64,000 nucleotides of DNA from Acinetobacter sp. ANC 4558 (GTDB taxonomy: Bacteria; Pseudomonadota; Gammaproteobacteria; Pseudomonadales; Moraxellaceae): positions 1 to 64,000 of the forward strand of contig NZ_NEGH01000011.1 of the NCBI RefSeq assembly GCF_002135375.1, written 5' to 3'. The notes beneath the pieces are model-generated. The model made no database searches. It saw only the letters and a program-made list of their open reading frames with translations, and was not told the DNA's origin. Below, one piece after another: positions 26,651 to 35,929 of the stretch (the first letter of the stretch is position 1; each line of letters begins with the position of its first letter). The position numbers and the translations under genes are program-made.

Positions 26651-26661
26651 AAACAATCCTA

Positions 26662-26671
26662 TTGTATACAA
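26662..26671. promoter_or_regulatory. GntR/MdcY operator palindrome
   Basis: TTGTATACAA is a perfect 10-bp palindrome of the TNGT-N3-ACNA form used by FadR-type regulators and, as I recall, the core of the site reported for MdcY. It lies 11 bp upstream of the regulator start codon, so autoregulation is likely. A second palindrome, AATTTG-GATT-CAAATT, sits at 26680-26695. Confidence 0.7.
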
Positions 26672-26697
26672 AATATGTGAATTTGGATTCAAATTGC

Positions 26698-26726
26698 TTG
26701 ATCTTTGGACACATCTAAATTATAAC
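26698..26726 (+). promoter_or_regulatory. Candidate sigma70 promoter of the malonate operon
   Basis: TTGATC (26698-26703), a 17-bp spacer, and TATAAC (26721-26726), 55 bp before the mdcL start. The operator palindromes lie just upstream of or next to the -35 element, close enough for repression or bending. Confidence 0.5.
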
Positions 26727-26781
26727 TATATCAAATTATGAAATTAATTTCATTTTTTACTAATCCAGGGAGGATTAAAAA

Positions 26782-27195
26782 ATGTTGATTTATGGAACAG
26801 CCATTCTTGCAGTCTCACATTTACTGGGTGATTTTCTTGGAAAAGCTTTAGGTGCATTAATAGGCGTAGATGCAAATGTGGGTGGAGTAGCAATCGCAAT
26901 GATTCTACTTATCTGTTTTAAAGAACTTTTAGCAAAAAAAGGTTTACTTTCTAAGACAACACAATTAGGGGTGTTGTATTGGTCAGGTATGTATATTCCA
27001 ATTGTTGTTGCCATGTCTGCAGGTCAAAACGTTGTTGCTGCATTATCTGGTGGAATGGTAGGTGTGATTGTTTCTATCTTTGCCTTGGTAGGAACAGTAT
27101 TTGTAATTCGTTGGTTAAATAAGTCTAGTGGTGACTATGATACATACGAATGGCCATCTACAAATAACGATGAATTGAATGCAGAGCAAAAATAA
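26782..27195 (+). CDS. mdcL: Malonate transporter subunit MdcL (MadL family)
   Basis: A 137-residue integral membrane protein with about four hydrophobic segments, length and sequence style of MadL/MdcL. With MdcM it forms a two-component malonate:cation symporter. A strong ribosome site (AGGGAGG) precedes the ATG. It is the first gene of the operon. Confidence 0.9.
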   Translation: MLIYGTAILAVSHLLGDFLGKALGALIGVDANVGGVAIAMILLICFKELLAKKGLLSKTTQLGVLYWSGMYIPIVVAMSAGQNVVAALSGGMVGVIVSIFALVGTVFVIRWLNKSSGDYDTYEWPSTNNDELNAEQK

Positions 27196-27234
27196 TAATT
27201 TTATTAACGGAATAATTAAAACGGAAATTACACT

Positions 27235-27996
27235 ATGGATTTATTAGTAGAAGTTCTAACTAAAAATGCGTTGGTTACAGCGCTAGCAATCACAGGTTTG
27301 ATGATGTTGGTATCTCAAATGCTGTCTAAATATTTAACTAAGGGGAAGTTACAAAGTTCCGCTATTGCAATCACACTTGGTTTGGTCGTGGCATATTTTG
27401 CAGGTTTGTATACTGAAGGTACAAAAGGTATTTCTGACATTGCAATATTTTCAGGGTTTGCATTGCTGGGGGGAGCGATGATTCGCGATCTTGCGATTGC
27501 ATCTACAGCTTTCGAGGTTGATGTACGAGAAGTAAAAAAAGCTGGGAAAGTTGGATTAATTGCATTGGCATTGGGTTGTGTTGTGCCATTTGTAGTTGGT
27601 GCTGGTATTGCATGGATGATGGGTTATAAAGATGCAGTCTCAATGACAACAATTGGTGCGGGTGCTATGACATATATTGTTGGTCCAATTACTGGTACTG
27701 CTATTGGTGCAACTTCAGATGTGATTGCGCTGTCAATTGCCATTGGTTTGATTAAAGCAGTTTTCTTTATGGTTGGTACACCACTTCTAGCAAAATTTAT
27801 GTATTTAAAAAGCCCGCGTTCAGCAATGATATTTGGAGGTTTGGCGGGTACTACTAGTGGTACTGCAGCAGGTTTAGCTGGTACTGATGTTCGTCTAGTG
27901 CCTTATGGTGCATTAGTTGCAACATTTTATACAGGTTTAGGTTGTTTATTAGGACCCTCATTATTTTTCCTTGTTGTAAATGCCTTTTTTGGATAA
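27235..27996 (+). CDS. mdcM: Malonate transporter subunit MdcM (MadM family)
   Basis: A 253-residue membrane protein with about eight hydrophobic segments rich in Gly (for example GAGAMTYIVGPITGTAIGA and GGLAGTTSGTAAGLAGTD), which is characteristic of MadM. It is the partner of MdcL in malonate uptake, 39 nt downstream of it. Confidence 0.9.
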   Translation: MDLLVEVLTKNALVTALAITGLMMLVSQMLSKYLTKGKLQSSAIAITLGLVVAYFAGLYTEGTKGISDIAIFSGFALLGGAMIRDLAIASTAFEVDVREVKKAGKVGLIALALGCVVPFVVGAGIAWMMGYKDAVSMTTIGAGAMTYIVGPITGTAIGATSDVIALSIAIGLIKAVFFMVGTPLLAKFMYLKSPRSAMIFGGLAGTTSGTAAGLAGTDVRLVPYGALVATFYTGLGCLLGPSLFFLVVNAFFG

Positions 27997-28033
27997 ATAG
28001 AAAATTTAAGCAATATTATTAAGAGGATTAGTG

Positions 28034-29689
28034 ATGAATCATTTTACGGAAAATATGACGTGGGATACACAAAAAGCAAAAAGACAAAATAAGTTAGAAC
28101 AGGCTAAAAAGAAAGGATTTAGTAAACAAGTAAATGCACAACAGGCAAAGGATTTACTTGAAACAGTAATTTTTTGTAGAGACCGTGTTTGTATTGAAGG
28201 AAATAATCAAAAACAAGCAGATTTTCTCTCTAAAACTTTAAGCCAGTGTGATCCACAAAAAATAAATGATTTGCATATATTGCAGTCAGTACTTGCTTTA
28301 CCTAGTCATATTGATGTTTTTGAAAAAGGTATAGCATCTAAGGTGGACTTTTCTTTTGCTGGACCTCAAAGTTTACGTTTAGCACAATTGGTTCAGCAGC
28401 AAAAAATTAGTATTGGTTCAATACATACTTATCTAGAGCTTTATGGACGTTACTTTATAGATCTTATACCAAATGTGTGTTTGGTAACTGCACACTCAGC
28501 AGATCAATATGGAAATTTATATACAGGACCTAATACGGAAGATACGCCGCCAATTGTAGAAGCAACTGCATTTAAAAGTGGTATTGTCATTGCTCAAGTT
28601 AATGAGTTGGTTGAAGCACTCCCCCGTGTTGATATTCCTGGTGATTGGGTAGATTTCTTTATTGTTAGCCCAAAACCTAATTATATAGAACCATTATTTA
28701 CTCGTGATCCTGCACAAATTACTGAAGTGCAAATTCTTATGGCAATGATGGTCATTAAAGGAATTTACGCACCATATAAGGTAAAACGTCTGAACCATGG
28801 CATTGGATTTGATACAGCTGCTATAGAATTGTTATTACCAACCTATGCAGCTTCATTAGGGCTGAAAGGTGAAATTTGTACGAATTGGGCACTCAATCCA
28901 CACCCTACCTTGATTCCTGCTATTGAAAGTGGATTTGTTCAATCTATTCATAGTTTCGGGTCTGAAGTTGGGATGGAGGATTATATTTCTGAACGCTCTG
29001 ATGTTTTCTTTACTGGTAGTGATGGCAGTATGAGATCTAATCGTGCATTCAGTCAAGCTGCTGGTTTATATGCTTGTGATTTATTTATTGGTTCAACTTT
29101 ACAAATTGATCTTGAGGGAAATAGTTCTACTGCAACTGCTGATCGAATTTCAGGCTTTGGTGGGGCACCAAATATGGGATCAGATCCGCACGGTCGTCGT
29201 CATTCTAGCTATGCATATCAAAAAGCAGGACGTGAAGCGGTTGACGGTCGGTTAGTAAAAGGCCGAAAACTTGTGGTGCAGATGGTGGAAACTTATCGTG
29301 AACACATGCATCCAGTATTTGTAGAACAACTTGATGCATGGCAATTACAAGACAAGATGGCAAGTGATTTACCACCAATTATGATTTATGGTGAGGATGT
29401 TACTCATATTGTAACTGAAGAAGGAATTGCCAATTTATTACTATGTCGTACTGCTGAAGAACGTGAACAAGCAATTCGAGGAGTGGCTGGTTATACCCCT
29501 GTTGGTATGCAACGTGATCATGCCAAAGTTGCAGAGTTGAGACAGCGCGGAATTATTCAGCGTCCTGAAGATTTAAGCATAGATCCTACCTTAGCAACAA
29601 GAGATTTATTGGCTGCACAATCTGTTAAAGATTTAGTGAAATGGTCAGATGATTTATATAACCCACCTAGTCGTTTTAGGAATTGGTGA
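28034..29689 (+). CDS. mdcA: Malonate decarboxylase alpha subunit (acetyl-S-ACP:malonate ACP transferase)
   Basis: A 551-residue enzyme that moves the ACP thiol from acetate to malonate, forming malonyl-S-ACP. Family markers include FAGPQSLRLAQL, the YGNLYTGPNTEDTP region and SGFGGAPNMGSDPHGRRH, resembling CoA-transferases. Start at ATG 28034, with AAGAGGA 6 nt upstream; the GTG one codon earlier is possible. It follows the transporter genes. Confidence 0.94.
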   Translation: MNHFTENMTWDTQKAKRQNKLEQAKKKGFSKQVNAQQAKDLLETVIFCRDRVCIEGNNQKQADFLSKTLSQCDPQKINDLHILQSVLALPSHIDVFEKGIASKVDFSFAGPQSLRLAQLVQQQKISIGSIHTYLELYGRYFIDLIPNVCLVTAHSADQYGNLYTGPNTEDTPPIVEATAFKSGIVIAQVNELVEALPRVDIPGDWVDFFIVSPKPNYIEPLFTRDPAQITEVQILMAMMVIKGIYAPYKVKRLNHGIGFDTAAIELLLPTYAASLGLKGEICTNWALNPHPTLIPAIESGFVQSIHSFGSEVGMEDYISERSDVFFTGSDGSMRSNRAFSQAAGLYACDLFIGSTLQIDLEGNSSTATADRISGFGGAPNMGSDPHGRRHSSYAYQKAGREAVDGRLVKGRKLVVQMVETYREHMHPVFVEQLDAWQLQDKMASDLPPIMIYGEDVTHIVTEEGIANLLLCRTAEEREQAIRGVAGYTPVGMQRDHAKVAELRQRGIIQRPEDLSIDPTLATRDLLAAQSVKDLVKWSDDLYNPPSRFRNW

Positions 29690-29693
29690 TCAC

Positions 29694-30011
29694 ATGGAAA
29701 AATTACAGTTTCAACTTGACTCAAACAGCCCGAGTGCCACAAAACGATCAGTAATTTGTGGTGTTGTAGGCTCTGGGAATTTAGAAATTTTAGTAACTAA
29801 AATAGAAAATCAACATCAGTGTGTGATTGAAGTGAATACATCAGCTACTGGTTTTGAAAAAGTTTGGTATGCAGTACTTAATGAGTTTTCTCAACGATAT
29901 GCTGTAAATGGCTATAAGTTTCAATTAAATGATATGGGTGCAACTCCTGCGGTAGTGAGCTTAAGGTTGAGTCAAGCGGTCGTTATGCTACAGGGGGCAG
30001 AGCATGAATAA
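29694..30011 (+). CDS. mdcC: Malonate decarboxylase acyl carrier protein (delta subunit)
   Basis: A 105-residue carrier whose Ser, in GVVGSGNLE (about residue 25), bears the 2'-(5''-triphosphoribosyl)-3'-dephospho-CoA group that is acetylated and malonylated. It begins 4 nt after mdcA at 29694; a longer frame from 29649 would lie inside mdcA and is less likely. The end overlaps mdcD by 8 nt. Confidence 0.9.
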   Translation: MEKLQFQLDSNSPSATKRSVICGVVGSGNLEILVTKIENQHQCVIEVNTSATGFEKVWYAVLNEFSQRYAVNGYKFQLNDMGATPAVVSLRLSQAVVMLQGAEHE

Positions 30012-30900
30012 TTTAGGGATAAAAAATAGTTTTTATGAAAAAACAGCTCGTGGGCGTATTGCTGCGTTAGTCGATGAAAACAGTTTTTTAGAGATACTAA
30101 AACCTGGTGAGTATGATCTTAGTCCACATTTACAAGTTTTAGATATTTCTGGAAGTTTTGATGATGGTGTCGTGATTGGTACGGCAAGTATTCATCAACA
30201 ACCTATTCATATTATTGCGCAAGAAGGGCAATTTATGGGAGGGGCAGTAGGTGAAATTCACGGTGCAAAAATTGTTGGTCTATTACTAAAAGCAATTAAA
30301 GATAAATCACAAGCAGTTGTTTTTTTAGTTGATTCTGGAGGGGTGCGTTTGCATGAGGCTAATGCAGGTTTAATCGCAATTTCTGAAATTATGCGTGCCA
30401 TGTTAGCTGTGCGTAATGCAGGTATTCGTATTATCACGATGATTGGCGGTACTTGTGGTGCATTTGGTGGCATGGGTATTAGTGCTTGTTTAAGTAGTCA
30501 TATCATTATGACTGAAGAAGGCCGCCTAGCACTGTCAGGCCCAGAAGTGATTGAAACGGTAAAAGGTGTTGAAGAGTTTGATTCTAAAGATCGAGCTTTA
30601 GTTTGGCGAGTGATGGGTGGTAAGAATCGCTATTTACTAGGGCATGTGGATACTTTAGTCGAAGACAATATGGATGAAATCCGGAAAGCAATTTTAACGA
30701 TGTTGATAGCGCCACCAAAGAATATTGATATTGATACATTGACTAAACAGCAAAATAGTTTGAAGCAGCAATATCAGAAATGGATTGGTTATAAAGATGG
30801 TTTAGACATTTGGAAAGATTTGGGTATTCACCCTGCTGAAAAAATTCCAATGTTGTCAGCTAGTCAAGTGACTGAAATTAAAAAAGGATTAAATCAATGA
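30004..30900 (+). CDS. mdcD: Malonate decarboxylase beta subunit
   Basis: A 298-residue carboxyltransferase-fold (crotonase-like) subunit that, with MdcE, decarboxylates malonyl-S-ACP to acetyl-S-ACP and CO2. The segments GGAVGEIHGAKIVGL, VDSGGVRLHEANAGL and GGTCGAFGGMGISA are typical of the MdcD/AccD-like group. It overlaps mdcC by 8 nt and mdcE by 4 nt. Confidence 0.94.
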   Translation: MNNLGIKNSFYEKTARGRIAALVDENSFLEILKPGEYDLSPHLQVLDISGSFDDGVVIGTASIHQQPIHIIAQEGQFMGGAVGEIHGAKIVGLLLKAIKDKSQAVVFLVDSGGVRLHEANAGLIAISEIMRAMLAVRNAGIRIITMIGGTCGAFGGMGISACLSSHIIMTEEGRLALSGPEVIETVKGVEEFDSKDRALVWRVMGGKNRYLLGHVDTLVEDNMDEIRKAILTMLIAPPKNIDIDTLTKQQNSLKQQYQKWIGYKDGLDIWKDLGIHPAEKIPMLSASQVTEIKKGLNQ

Positions 30901-31613
30901 ATACAGAGCAAGTTTTAAATGCTTTATTTCCTGATCAATTAAATTATGAAATTGATGGATACTTTATAAAAGGGCAAGCAAATACAGCACAAGGTCATGT
31001 TCGTATCATTGGTACAGTCAATTCGGCACCAATTAATCAAGACATCGCGATAAAGATTGCAGATGAAATTTTGGATGTAATTCGGTTGGGACAAAGAACG
31101 CCTATTGTGTTTATTGTAGATACTCAAGGTCAAGCTTTATCTCGTACAGATGAATTACTTTGTTTAAATCGCACCTTTGCATATCTAGCTTCATGTGTCG
31201 ATTTACTCCGTCGAGAGCAGCATCCTAATTTTTCGCTTATTTTAGGTGAGGCTGTTAGTGGGGGCTTTTTATCATATGGCTTAATGGCGAATGAGATTTA
31301 TGCATTAGATGAATCTCGAGTTAAAGTCATGGACTTGAATGCCATGTCACGTGTGACCAAAATTCCTTTTGATCAATTACAGGCACTTTCGAAAAGTTCT
31401 GCTATTTTTGCACCAGGTGTAGAAAACTTTTACAAAATGGGTGCTATTAATTCAATTTGGAAAAATTTAAATATGGATTTAGTCACTAATGCAATTTTGA
31501 ATCAGCGGCAAAGAATCGAAGACTTTAAGATAGATCAACGTCGAAACTTAGCTGAACAGCGGCAAGGTCGTTTGTTATGTAATGACGTAATCAGTAAAAT
31601 TTTACATAGTTAA
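30897..31613 (+). CDS. mdcE: Malonate decarboxylase gamma subunit
   Basis: A 238-residue second carboxyltransferase-fold subunit. VDTQGQALSRTDELL and ILGEAVSGGFLSYGLMANEI mark the oxyanion-hole region. It forms the active site with MdcD. The ATGA overlap with mdcD implies coupled translation. Confidence 0.92.
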   Translation: MNTEQVLNALFPDQLNYEIDGYFIKGQANTAQGHVRIIGTVNSAPINQDIAIKIADEILDVIRLGQRTPIVFIVDTQGQALSRTDELLCLNRTFAYLASCVDLLRREQHPNFSLILGEAVSGGFLSYGLMANEIYALDESRVKVMDLNAMSRVTKIPFDQLQALSKSSAIFAPGVENFYKMGAINSIWKNLNMDLVTNAILNQRQRIEDFKIDQRRNLAEQRQGRLLCNDVISKILHS

Positions 31614-31626
31614 AGGAAAGACATAA

Positions 31627-32271
31627 ATGGACCGCCATGACTTAGCTTATTTAAGTCAATCTGCAAATGTACACTTTCTGGAAGACTCCTTAACTGAACA
31701 TCTAAAAGAGAAAGTACTAGCTTTATTGCAAGGTAATGTTCCATTCACGGTGTGTCGACAAGATCATGTTGATGAGGGAGATATTAAGCTGGCGATCAGT
31801 TGTTTTGTTGCAGGGATGAAATATCGAGTTGCAGTAACTGTAAATCAAACCGATATTTCTAAAATATCACGCCCTATAGCATTACATCACATATTACCAA
31901 GTTTTAATGAGTTATCGACACCAGTGTTTCTGAATTTCATTCAGCAAATGCAAATAATGGCATGTGAGGTTTACGTTTATGGCTCTTATGCTTATCAATA
32001 TTTAACCAAGGAGCATTATGTCAATACAAATTCCGACTTAGATATCGTGTTATATCCAAAGTCTGAACAAAATTTAGAAGTAATATTAAATCATGTCCAA
32101 GAGTTAAAACAGCAAACAAATTTATGTATTGATGGTGAAATAAAAATCCATCCAGATTGGCATGTATCTTTTAATGAGCTAATTCAGATTTTACCCGATA
32201 TAGAACAAAAAATTATTGTGAAAGGAATTAATAGAATAGGGCTATTTCCTTTAAAAGAAATATTAGGATGA
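31627..32271 (+). CDS. mdcG: Malonate decarboxylase holo-ACP synthase (phosphoribosyl-dephospho-CoA transferase)
   Basis: A 214-residue nucleotidyltransferase-like enzyme that attaches the prosthetic group made by MdcB to MdcC. GSYAYQYL starts at residue 119 and SDLD at 136-139, giving the G-S...D-x-D pattern of the nucleotidyltransferase fold. AAAGGAAAG precedes the ATG. Confidence 0.9.
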   Translation: MDRHDLAYLSQSANVHFLEDSLTEHLKEKVLALLQGNVPFTVCRQDHVDEGDIKLAISCFVAGMKYRVAVTVNQTDISKISRPIALHHILPSFNELSTPVFLNFIQQMQIMACEVYVYGSYAYQYLTKEHYVNTNSDLDIVLYPKSEQNLEVILNHVQELKQQTNLCIDGEIKIHPDWHVSFNELIQILPDIEQKIIVKGINRIGLFPLKEILG

Positions 32272-32274
32272 ACT

Positions 32275-33153
32275 ATGCAGACACAGTTATTACAGTTTGA
32301 TACTCACTTAGATGTTAATGCTTTTGCTCATTTGATTGATCAGTTAGCACAAGAAGCGCTTCTAGAAGAGGTTAGTTTAAATTTAAAACCTGGTTTGGTT
32401 TGTCGCAATAGCCGTGGTAGTCATACAGATATGGATCATAAATTATTTTTATTGAGTATTAACGCATTAAAAGGTTATTGCCATGATCAATTTTTATATG
32501 GCTATCATGCCGTAGATTTTGAAAGAATTAGACAGCGCGGCTTATTAGCCGAACAAGATATGCTAAAAGAAACTAAAGATATTAATACGCATAAAGGTGC
32601 GATTTTCAATTTAGGATTTGCCTGTGCAGCAATTGGTAAATGTGTTGCAGAAAATAGAAAAGTTAAAGCTTCAGAAATATCGAAAGTATTACAGTTAAAT
32701 TGGAACCATAAATTATTACATCATCTTAAACGTCATCAATCTAATCATGGACAACAAATGCGAGAGAAGTATGGGATAACAGGTGCTATTGAAGAAGTTG
32801 CCTCGGGATTTATTACCGTACGCGAGATTGGATTGCCATGTTTTAAACGAACATATTTGAAAACGCAAGATATTGAATTATCGAGTATACAGACTTTATT
32901 TAGCCTAATAGCGCATGTTAAGGATACTAATATTGTTTGGCGTGGAGGCCTATCTTCATTGTTGATTGTGCAAGATATGGCAAAAGACTTCCTTCAAGCC
33001 GGTGGAGTCCTACAAGTAGATTGGCGGCAACAAGCTCAGCAAATATGTGACTATTTTGTACAGCAGCGTTTAAGCCCTGGCGGTAGTGCAGATTTGCTTG
33101 GTGTCACCTTATTTTTATACAAGGTAGAACATGAATTTCGCAATATTATTTAG
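32275..33153 (+). CDS. mdcB: Triphosphoribosyl-dephospho-CoA synthase
   Basis: A 292-residue CitG/MdcB-family enzyme that joins ATP-derived triphosphoribose to dephospho-CoA to make the decarboxylase cofactor precursor. NLKPGLVCRNSRGSHTDMDH, NTHKGAIFNLGF and LSPGGSADLLGVTLFL are family signatures. It starts 3 nt after mdcG and overlaps mdcH by 23 nt. Confidence 0.92.
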   Translation: MQTQLLQFDTHLDVNAFAHLIDQLAQEALLEEVSLNLKPGLVCRNSRGSHTDMDHKLFLLSINALKGYCHDQFLYGYHAVDFERIRQRGLLAEQDMLKETKDINTHKGAIFNLGFACAAIGKCVAENRKVKASEISKVLQLNWNHKLLHHLKRHQSNHGQQMREKYGITGAIEEVASGFITVREIGLPCFKRTYLKTQDIELSSIQTLFSLIAHVKDTNIVWRGGLSSLLIVQDMAKDFLQAGGVLQVDWRQQAQQICDYFVQQRLSPGGSADLLGVTLFLYKVEHEFRNII

Positions 33154-34045
33154 TGGACAGGGATTACAAACGTGGAAGCATATTGATGAATTATTGACTT
33201 ATAGTGATGATGATGAAATCAGAGCGTGCTTGCAACAAGGTCTTCCTGAAATATTTGAAAAAGATTTACAGCAATTAGATATTTACGACAATCAATTTGC
33301 TCAACCTTTTATTTTTGCATTGCAATGGTGTAGATGGAAAAATATTAAAACTATAGTTGATGAGGTTAGTACGTTCTCTGGATATTCCTTGGGTGAGCTG
33401 AGTGCTTTAATTTGCTCTACAGAAACAGATCTAGCGACAGGTTTAGCACTTGCAAGAGAACGTGCTCGACTAATGTCAGACGTGGTAAGCGAGCAGGGCA
33501 GTTTAGTTTCTGTTCAGGGATTAAATATAGAACAATTAAATGAGCTACTTACACTTACACAAACAGAGTTATCTATCAAGCTAAATGATAGTAGTTGCAT
33601 TGTTGGCGGTTTATCTTCAAATCTTCAAGAATTGAAGTTTCGAGCGAAGTTAGCTGGCGCACAGATTAAAACCTTAAGTGTTTCAATTCCTTCGCATACA
33701 TCTCTTATGTATAGTGCAGTAGCACCATATCGGGCATTTCTAAATCAACAACAATTCAAATCACTTTCAGCACCCCTTATTAGTGGGACAGGAGGTGTTA
33801 AGTTGTATAACCAATCTCAAGCTATTGAGATGCTTAGTTATCAAATGGATCATGCAATAGATTGGAATTTATGTTTGGAATCATTAAAAGAAAATTTACC
33901 CGATGTGGTATTAGAAATTGGACCAGGTAATGTATTAAGCAAAATGATGCTAGAAATTCAGCAAAATGTCATTGCAAGGTCAGTTGATGATTTTAAAACT
34001 ATAAATGGTTTAAAAGAGTGGTTGCAACGCTTATTAGAACGTTGA
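33131..34045 (+). CDS. mdcH: Malonyl-CoA:ACP transacylase of malonate decarboxylase
   Basis: A 304-residue FabD-like enzyme that primes the carrier with malonyl. The entry loop FSGQG is at residues 7-11, the nucleophile Ser86 is in GYSLGEL, and SIPSHTSLM holds the likely His. It is the last gene of the mdcLMACDEGBH order. The 23-nt overlap with mdcB is long but the start has AAGG upstream. Confidence 0.92.
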   Translation: MNFAILFSGQGLQTWKHIDELLTYSDDDEIRACLQQGLPEIFEKDLQQLDIYDNQFAQPFIFALQWCRWKNIKTIVDEVSTFSGYSLGELSALICSTETDLATGLALARERARLMSDVVSEQGSLVSVQGLNIEQLNELLTLTQTELSIKLNDSSCIVGGLSSNLQELKFRAKLAGAQIKTLSVSIPSHTSLMYSAVAPYRAFLNQQQFKSLSAPLISGTGGVKLYNQSQAIEMLSYQMDHAIDWNLCLESLKENLPDVVLEIGPGNVLSKMMLEIQQNVIARSVDDFKTINGLKEWLQRLLER

Positions 34046-34131
34046 GTTAACGTATTTTATGCCGATATCTTCAATGAAAGTATGAAATCGGTATTTAAGT
34101 ACATTGGATGAAATGTAAAGGATTTACAAAT

Positions 34132-35469
34132 ATGCAAGATCATCAGTCAATATCTACTATTCCTATATTACAAAAAGCCACAGACAAGTTCTTTTCTTTA
34201 TGTGATCGCCTAAAAAGTATTGAAGCTATTGGAGGCACGGTGTTATTAATATTTGCCGTTATAGCAATGTTTTGGGCAAATTCACAATATGCAGAAAGCT
34301 ATCAAAATTTTTTACATAGTGAGATTACATTAAATATTGCTGGCTGGGTACTCTCAGCCGACGTACATTTTATAATTAATGATATTTTAATGACAATATT
34401 TTTCTTGGTTGTCGGACTCGAGGTTCGTAGAGAAATATATGATGGCTCATTAGCTGATTTACGTGTCGCATTTTTACCTATTATGGCTGCTTTTGGTGGT
34501 GTTTTAGTACCTGCTTTAATTTATTGGACAATTAGTTCACCAAACATTAGTCAAGGCTGGGCAATACCAACAGCTACAGATATTGCATTTGCTGTAGGAG
34601 TATTGGCTTTACTTGGTAAAAGTGTTCCATCTTCAGTTCGTATATTCTTACTAACATTAGCTATTATTGATGATATTGTGGCTGTTCTTATTATCGCAGT
34701 ATTTTATTCTAGTGGTTTAGATGCCGTTGGTTTGGGGTATTTTATTGCTGGTATAGCAATCATTATTCTATTACAGAAAATGGGGATCTTTTCAATATTT
34801 CCCTATATTTTTCCAAGTATTCTAATTTGGTATGGCCTATTAAAAGTTGGCATTCATCCGTCTTTAGCAGGTGTGTTAATTGGCTTGATGACACCAGTAT
34901 TCTCTCGTCCAAACTCTATTCGTCCTTTGCAACAAATTGAAAATATATTAAATGAATATAAACATGCAGAGGCTAGTGACCCACAGAAATCTGTAACGAA
35001 ATTAAAGCTTGCTCAACGAGAACTTATTAACCCTATAGAACGTGTAAGTTATTTATTTTCACCATGGGTCGCTTTTTTGATTATGCCTTTATTTGCCTTA
35101 GCTAATGCGGGGGTGGATATTGGTAATGTAGATTTAGAAATGATGGGTTCAATGAATATAATGGTAGCAATCACAATTGCATTAGTCGTTGGTAAGCCAT
35201 TAGGAATATTTTTAACAACTTGGTTCTTTATTTTTATTGGCTTAGGTCGTGTTCCTGCTGGTTTTAATTATCACTGGTTATTTTTAATTAGTTGTTTAGC
35301 TGGTATTGGTTTCACTATGTCTATTTTTATTGCGAACCTTGCTTTTACAGATACTATTCTACTATCTTCAGCCAAAATTGGAATTCTGATAGGCTCGAGT
35401 ATTGCTGCAGTTTTAGGATTGGTTATTGGTTTGTGGGTGATTTATTCCATGAAAATAAAGTCTCTTTAA
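34132..35469 (+). CDS. nhaA: Na+/H+ antiporter NhaA
   Basis: A 445-residue membrane antiporter. FFLVVGLEVRREI, the paired Asp in LAIIDDIVAVLIIA and PTATDIAFAVGVLALLG are NhaA hallmarks. It is longer than E. coli NhaA (388) mainly in the central loop. The ATG at 34132 has AAAGGA 9 nt upstream; an earlier one at 34108 has none. Lying 86 nt after mdcH in the same direction, it may export Na+ brought in with malonate; this is inference. Confidence 0.92.
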   Translation: MQDHQSISTIPILQKATDKFFSLCDRLKSIEAIGGTVLLIFAVIAMFWANSQYAESYQNFLHSEITLNIAGWVLSADVHFIINDILMTIFFLVVGLEVRREIYDGSLADLRVAFLPIMAAFGGVLVPALIYWTISSPNISQGWAIPTATDIAFAVGVLALLGKSVPSSVRIFLLTLAIIDDIVAVLIIAVFYSSGLDAVGLGYFIAGIAIIILLQKMGIFSIFPYIFPSILIWYGLLKVGIHPSLAGVLIGLMTPVFSRPNSIRPLQQIENILNEYKHAEASDPQKSVTKLKLAQRELINPIERVSYLFSPWVAFLIMPLFALANAGVDIGNVDLEMMGSMNIMVAITIALVVGKPLGIFLTTWFFIFIGLGRVPAGFNYHWLFLISCLAGIGFTMSIFIANLAFTDTILLSSAKIGILIGSSIAAVLGLVIGLWVIYSMKIKSL

Positions 35470-35606
35470 ATTGTAATCTTTAGTATTTTTCTCTTTGATA
35501 TGAAAGTACTTTATTTAAATTTATTTCTAGAATGTAAATAAAGTAGCCCTGTGGCTCAGTGTATTAAATCAAATTTGACTGAAAATTTGGTAAAATTAAT
35601 TGCCAC

Positions 35607-35675
35607 ATTTTTTGCCACACTTATTTAAAACTCTATTATTAGTTATTAATGAGAAATAAATAAAAGTAAGCATAT
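35607..35675 (+). repeat. Direct repeat, copy 2 (partner at 13612-13681)
   Basis: TTTTTTGCCACACTTATTTA and the next 50 bases align with copy 1 at about 80% identity by eye, in the same orientation, 114 bp before the ssrA-like fragment. Confidence 0.65.
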
Positions 35676-35720
35676 TCAATTGCTTGTTGTTTACAGCGCT
35701 AGATAGAGTTGAGCTTAAGT

Positions 35721-35747
35721 GAGTTCAACTCCTGCCATCTCCACCAA
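35721..35747 (+). other. ssrA (tmRNA) 3'-end fragment, probable integration-site remnant
   Basis: GAGTTCAACTCCTGCCATCT followed by CCACCA resembles the T-arm, acceptor and CCA end of tmRNA (compare TTCAACTCC-GCCA-CTCCACCA in enterobacterial ssrA). The body of tmRNA is absent: nhaA occupies the space upstream. Such 3' duplicates are what tyrosine integrases targeting ssrA leave at the far end of an island. Confidence 0.6.
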
Positions 35748-35929
35748 AATTTAATTCAGAGATGTTCGGCTGGATGTGAAAAATCCTTTAAATTCAATAT
35801 TTAATGGCTTTTTTATTGGCTGTATTGTCCGATACTGTCCTAAGCTGTGTGACCCAATTTTTGCCTTTTGTGGGTAATAATTGGGAAAATTTACCCAATT
35901 ATTTTTAGTCTAGATAAAGGGTAAATACA

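Larger units (their letters stand above)
35470..35929. other. Gene-free stretch with island-border features
   Basis: No ORF of coding character. It contains the second copy of the 70-bp repeat (35607-35675) and a 27-bp segment that matches the 3' end of ssrA (35721-35747). It separates nhaA from a scrambled type I restriction relic. Confidence 0.6.

Noticed and set aside
30258..30473. Minus-strand frame in mdcD
   Set aside because: Fully contained within a well-supported gene on the other strand; no ribosome site.
35690..35760. Complete tRNA or tmRNA gene at the island border
   Set aside because: Only the 3' end pattern is present; no 5' acceptor strand or D-arm is found upstream before nhaA.
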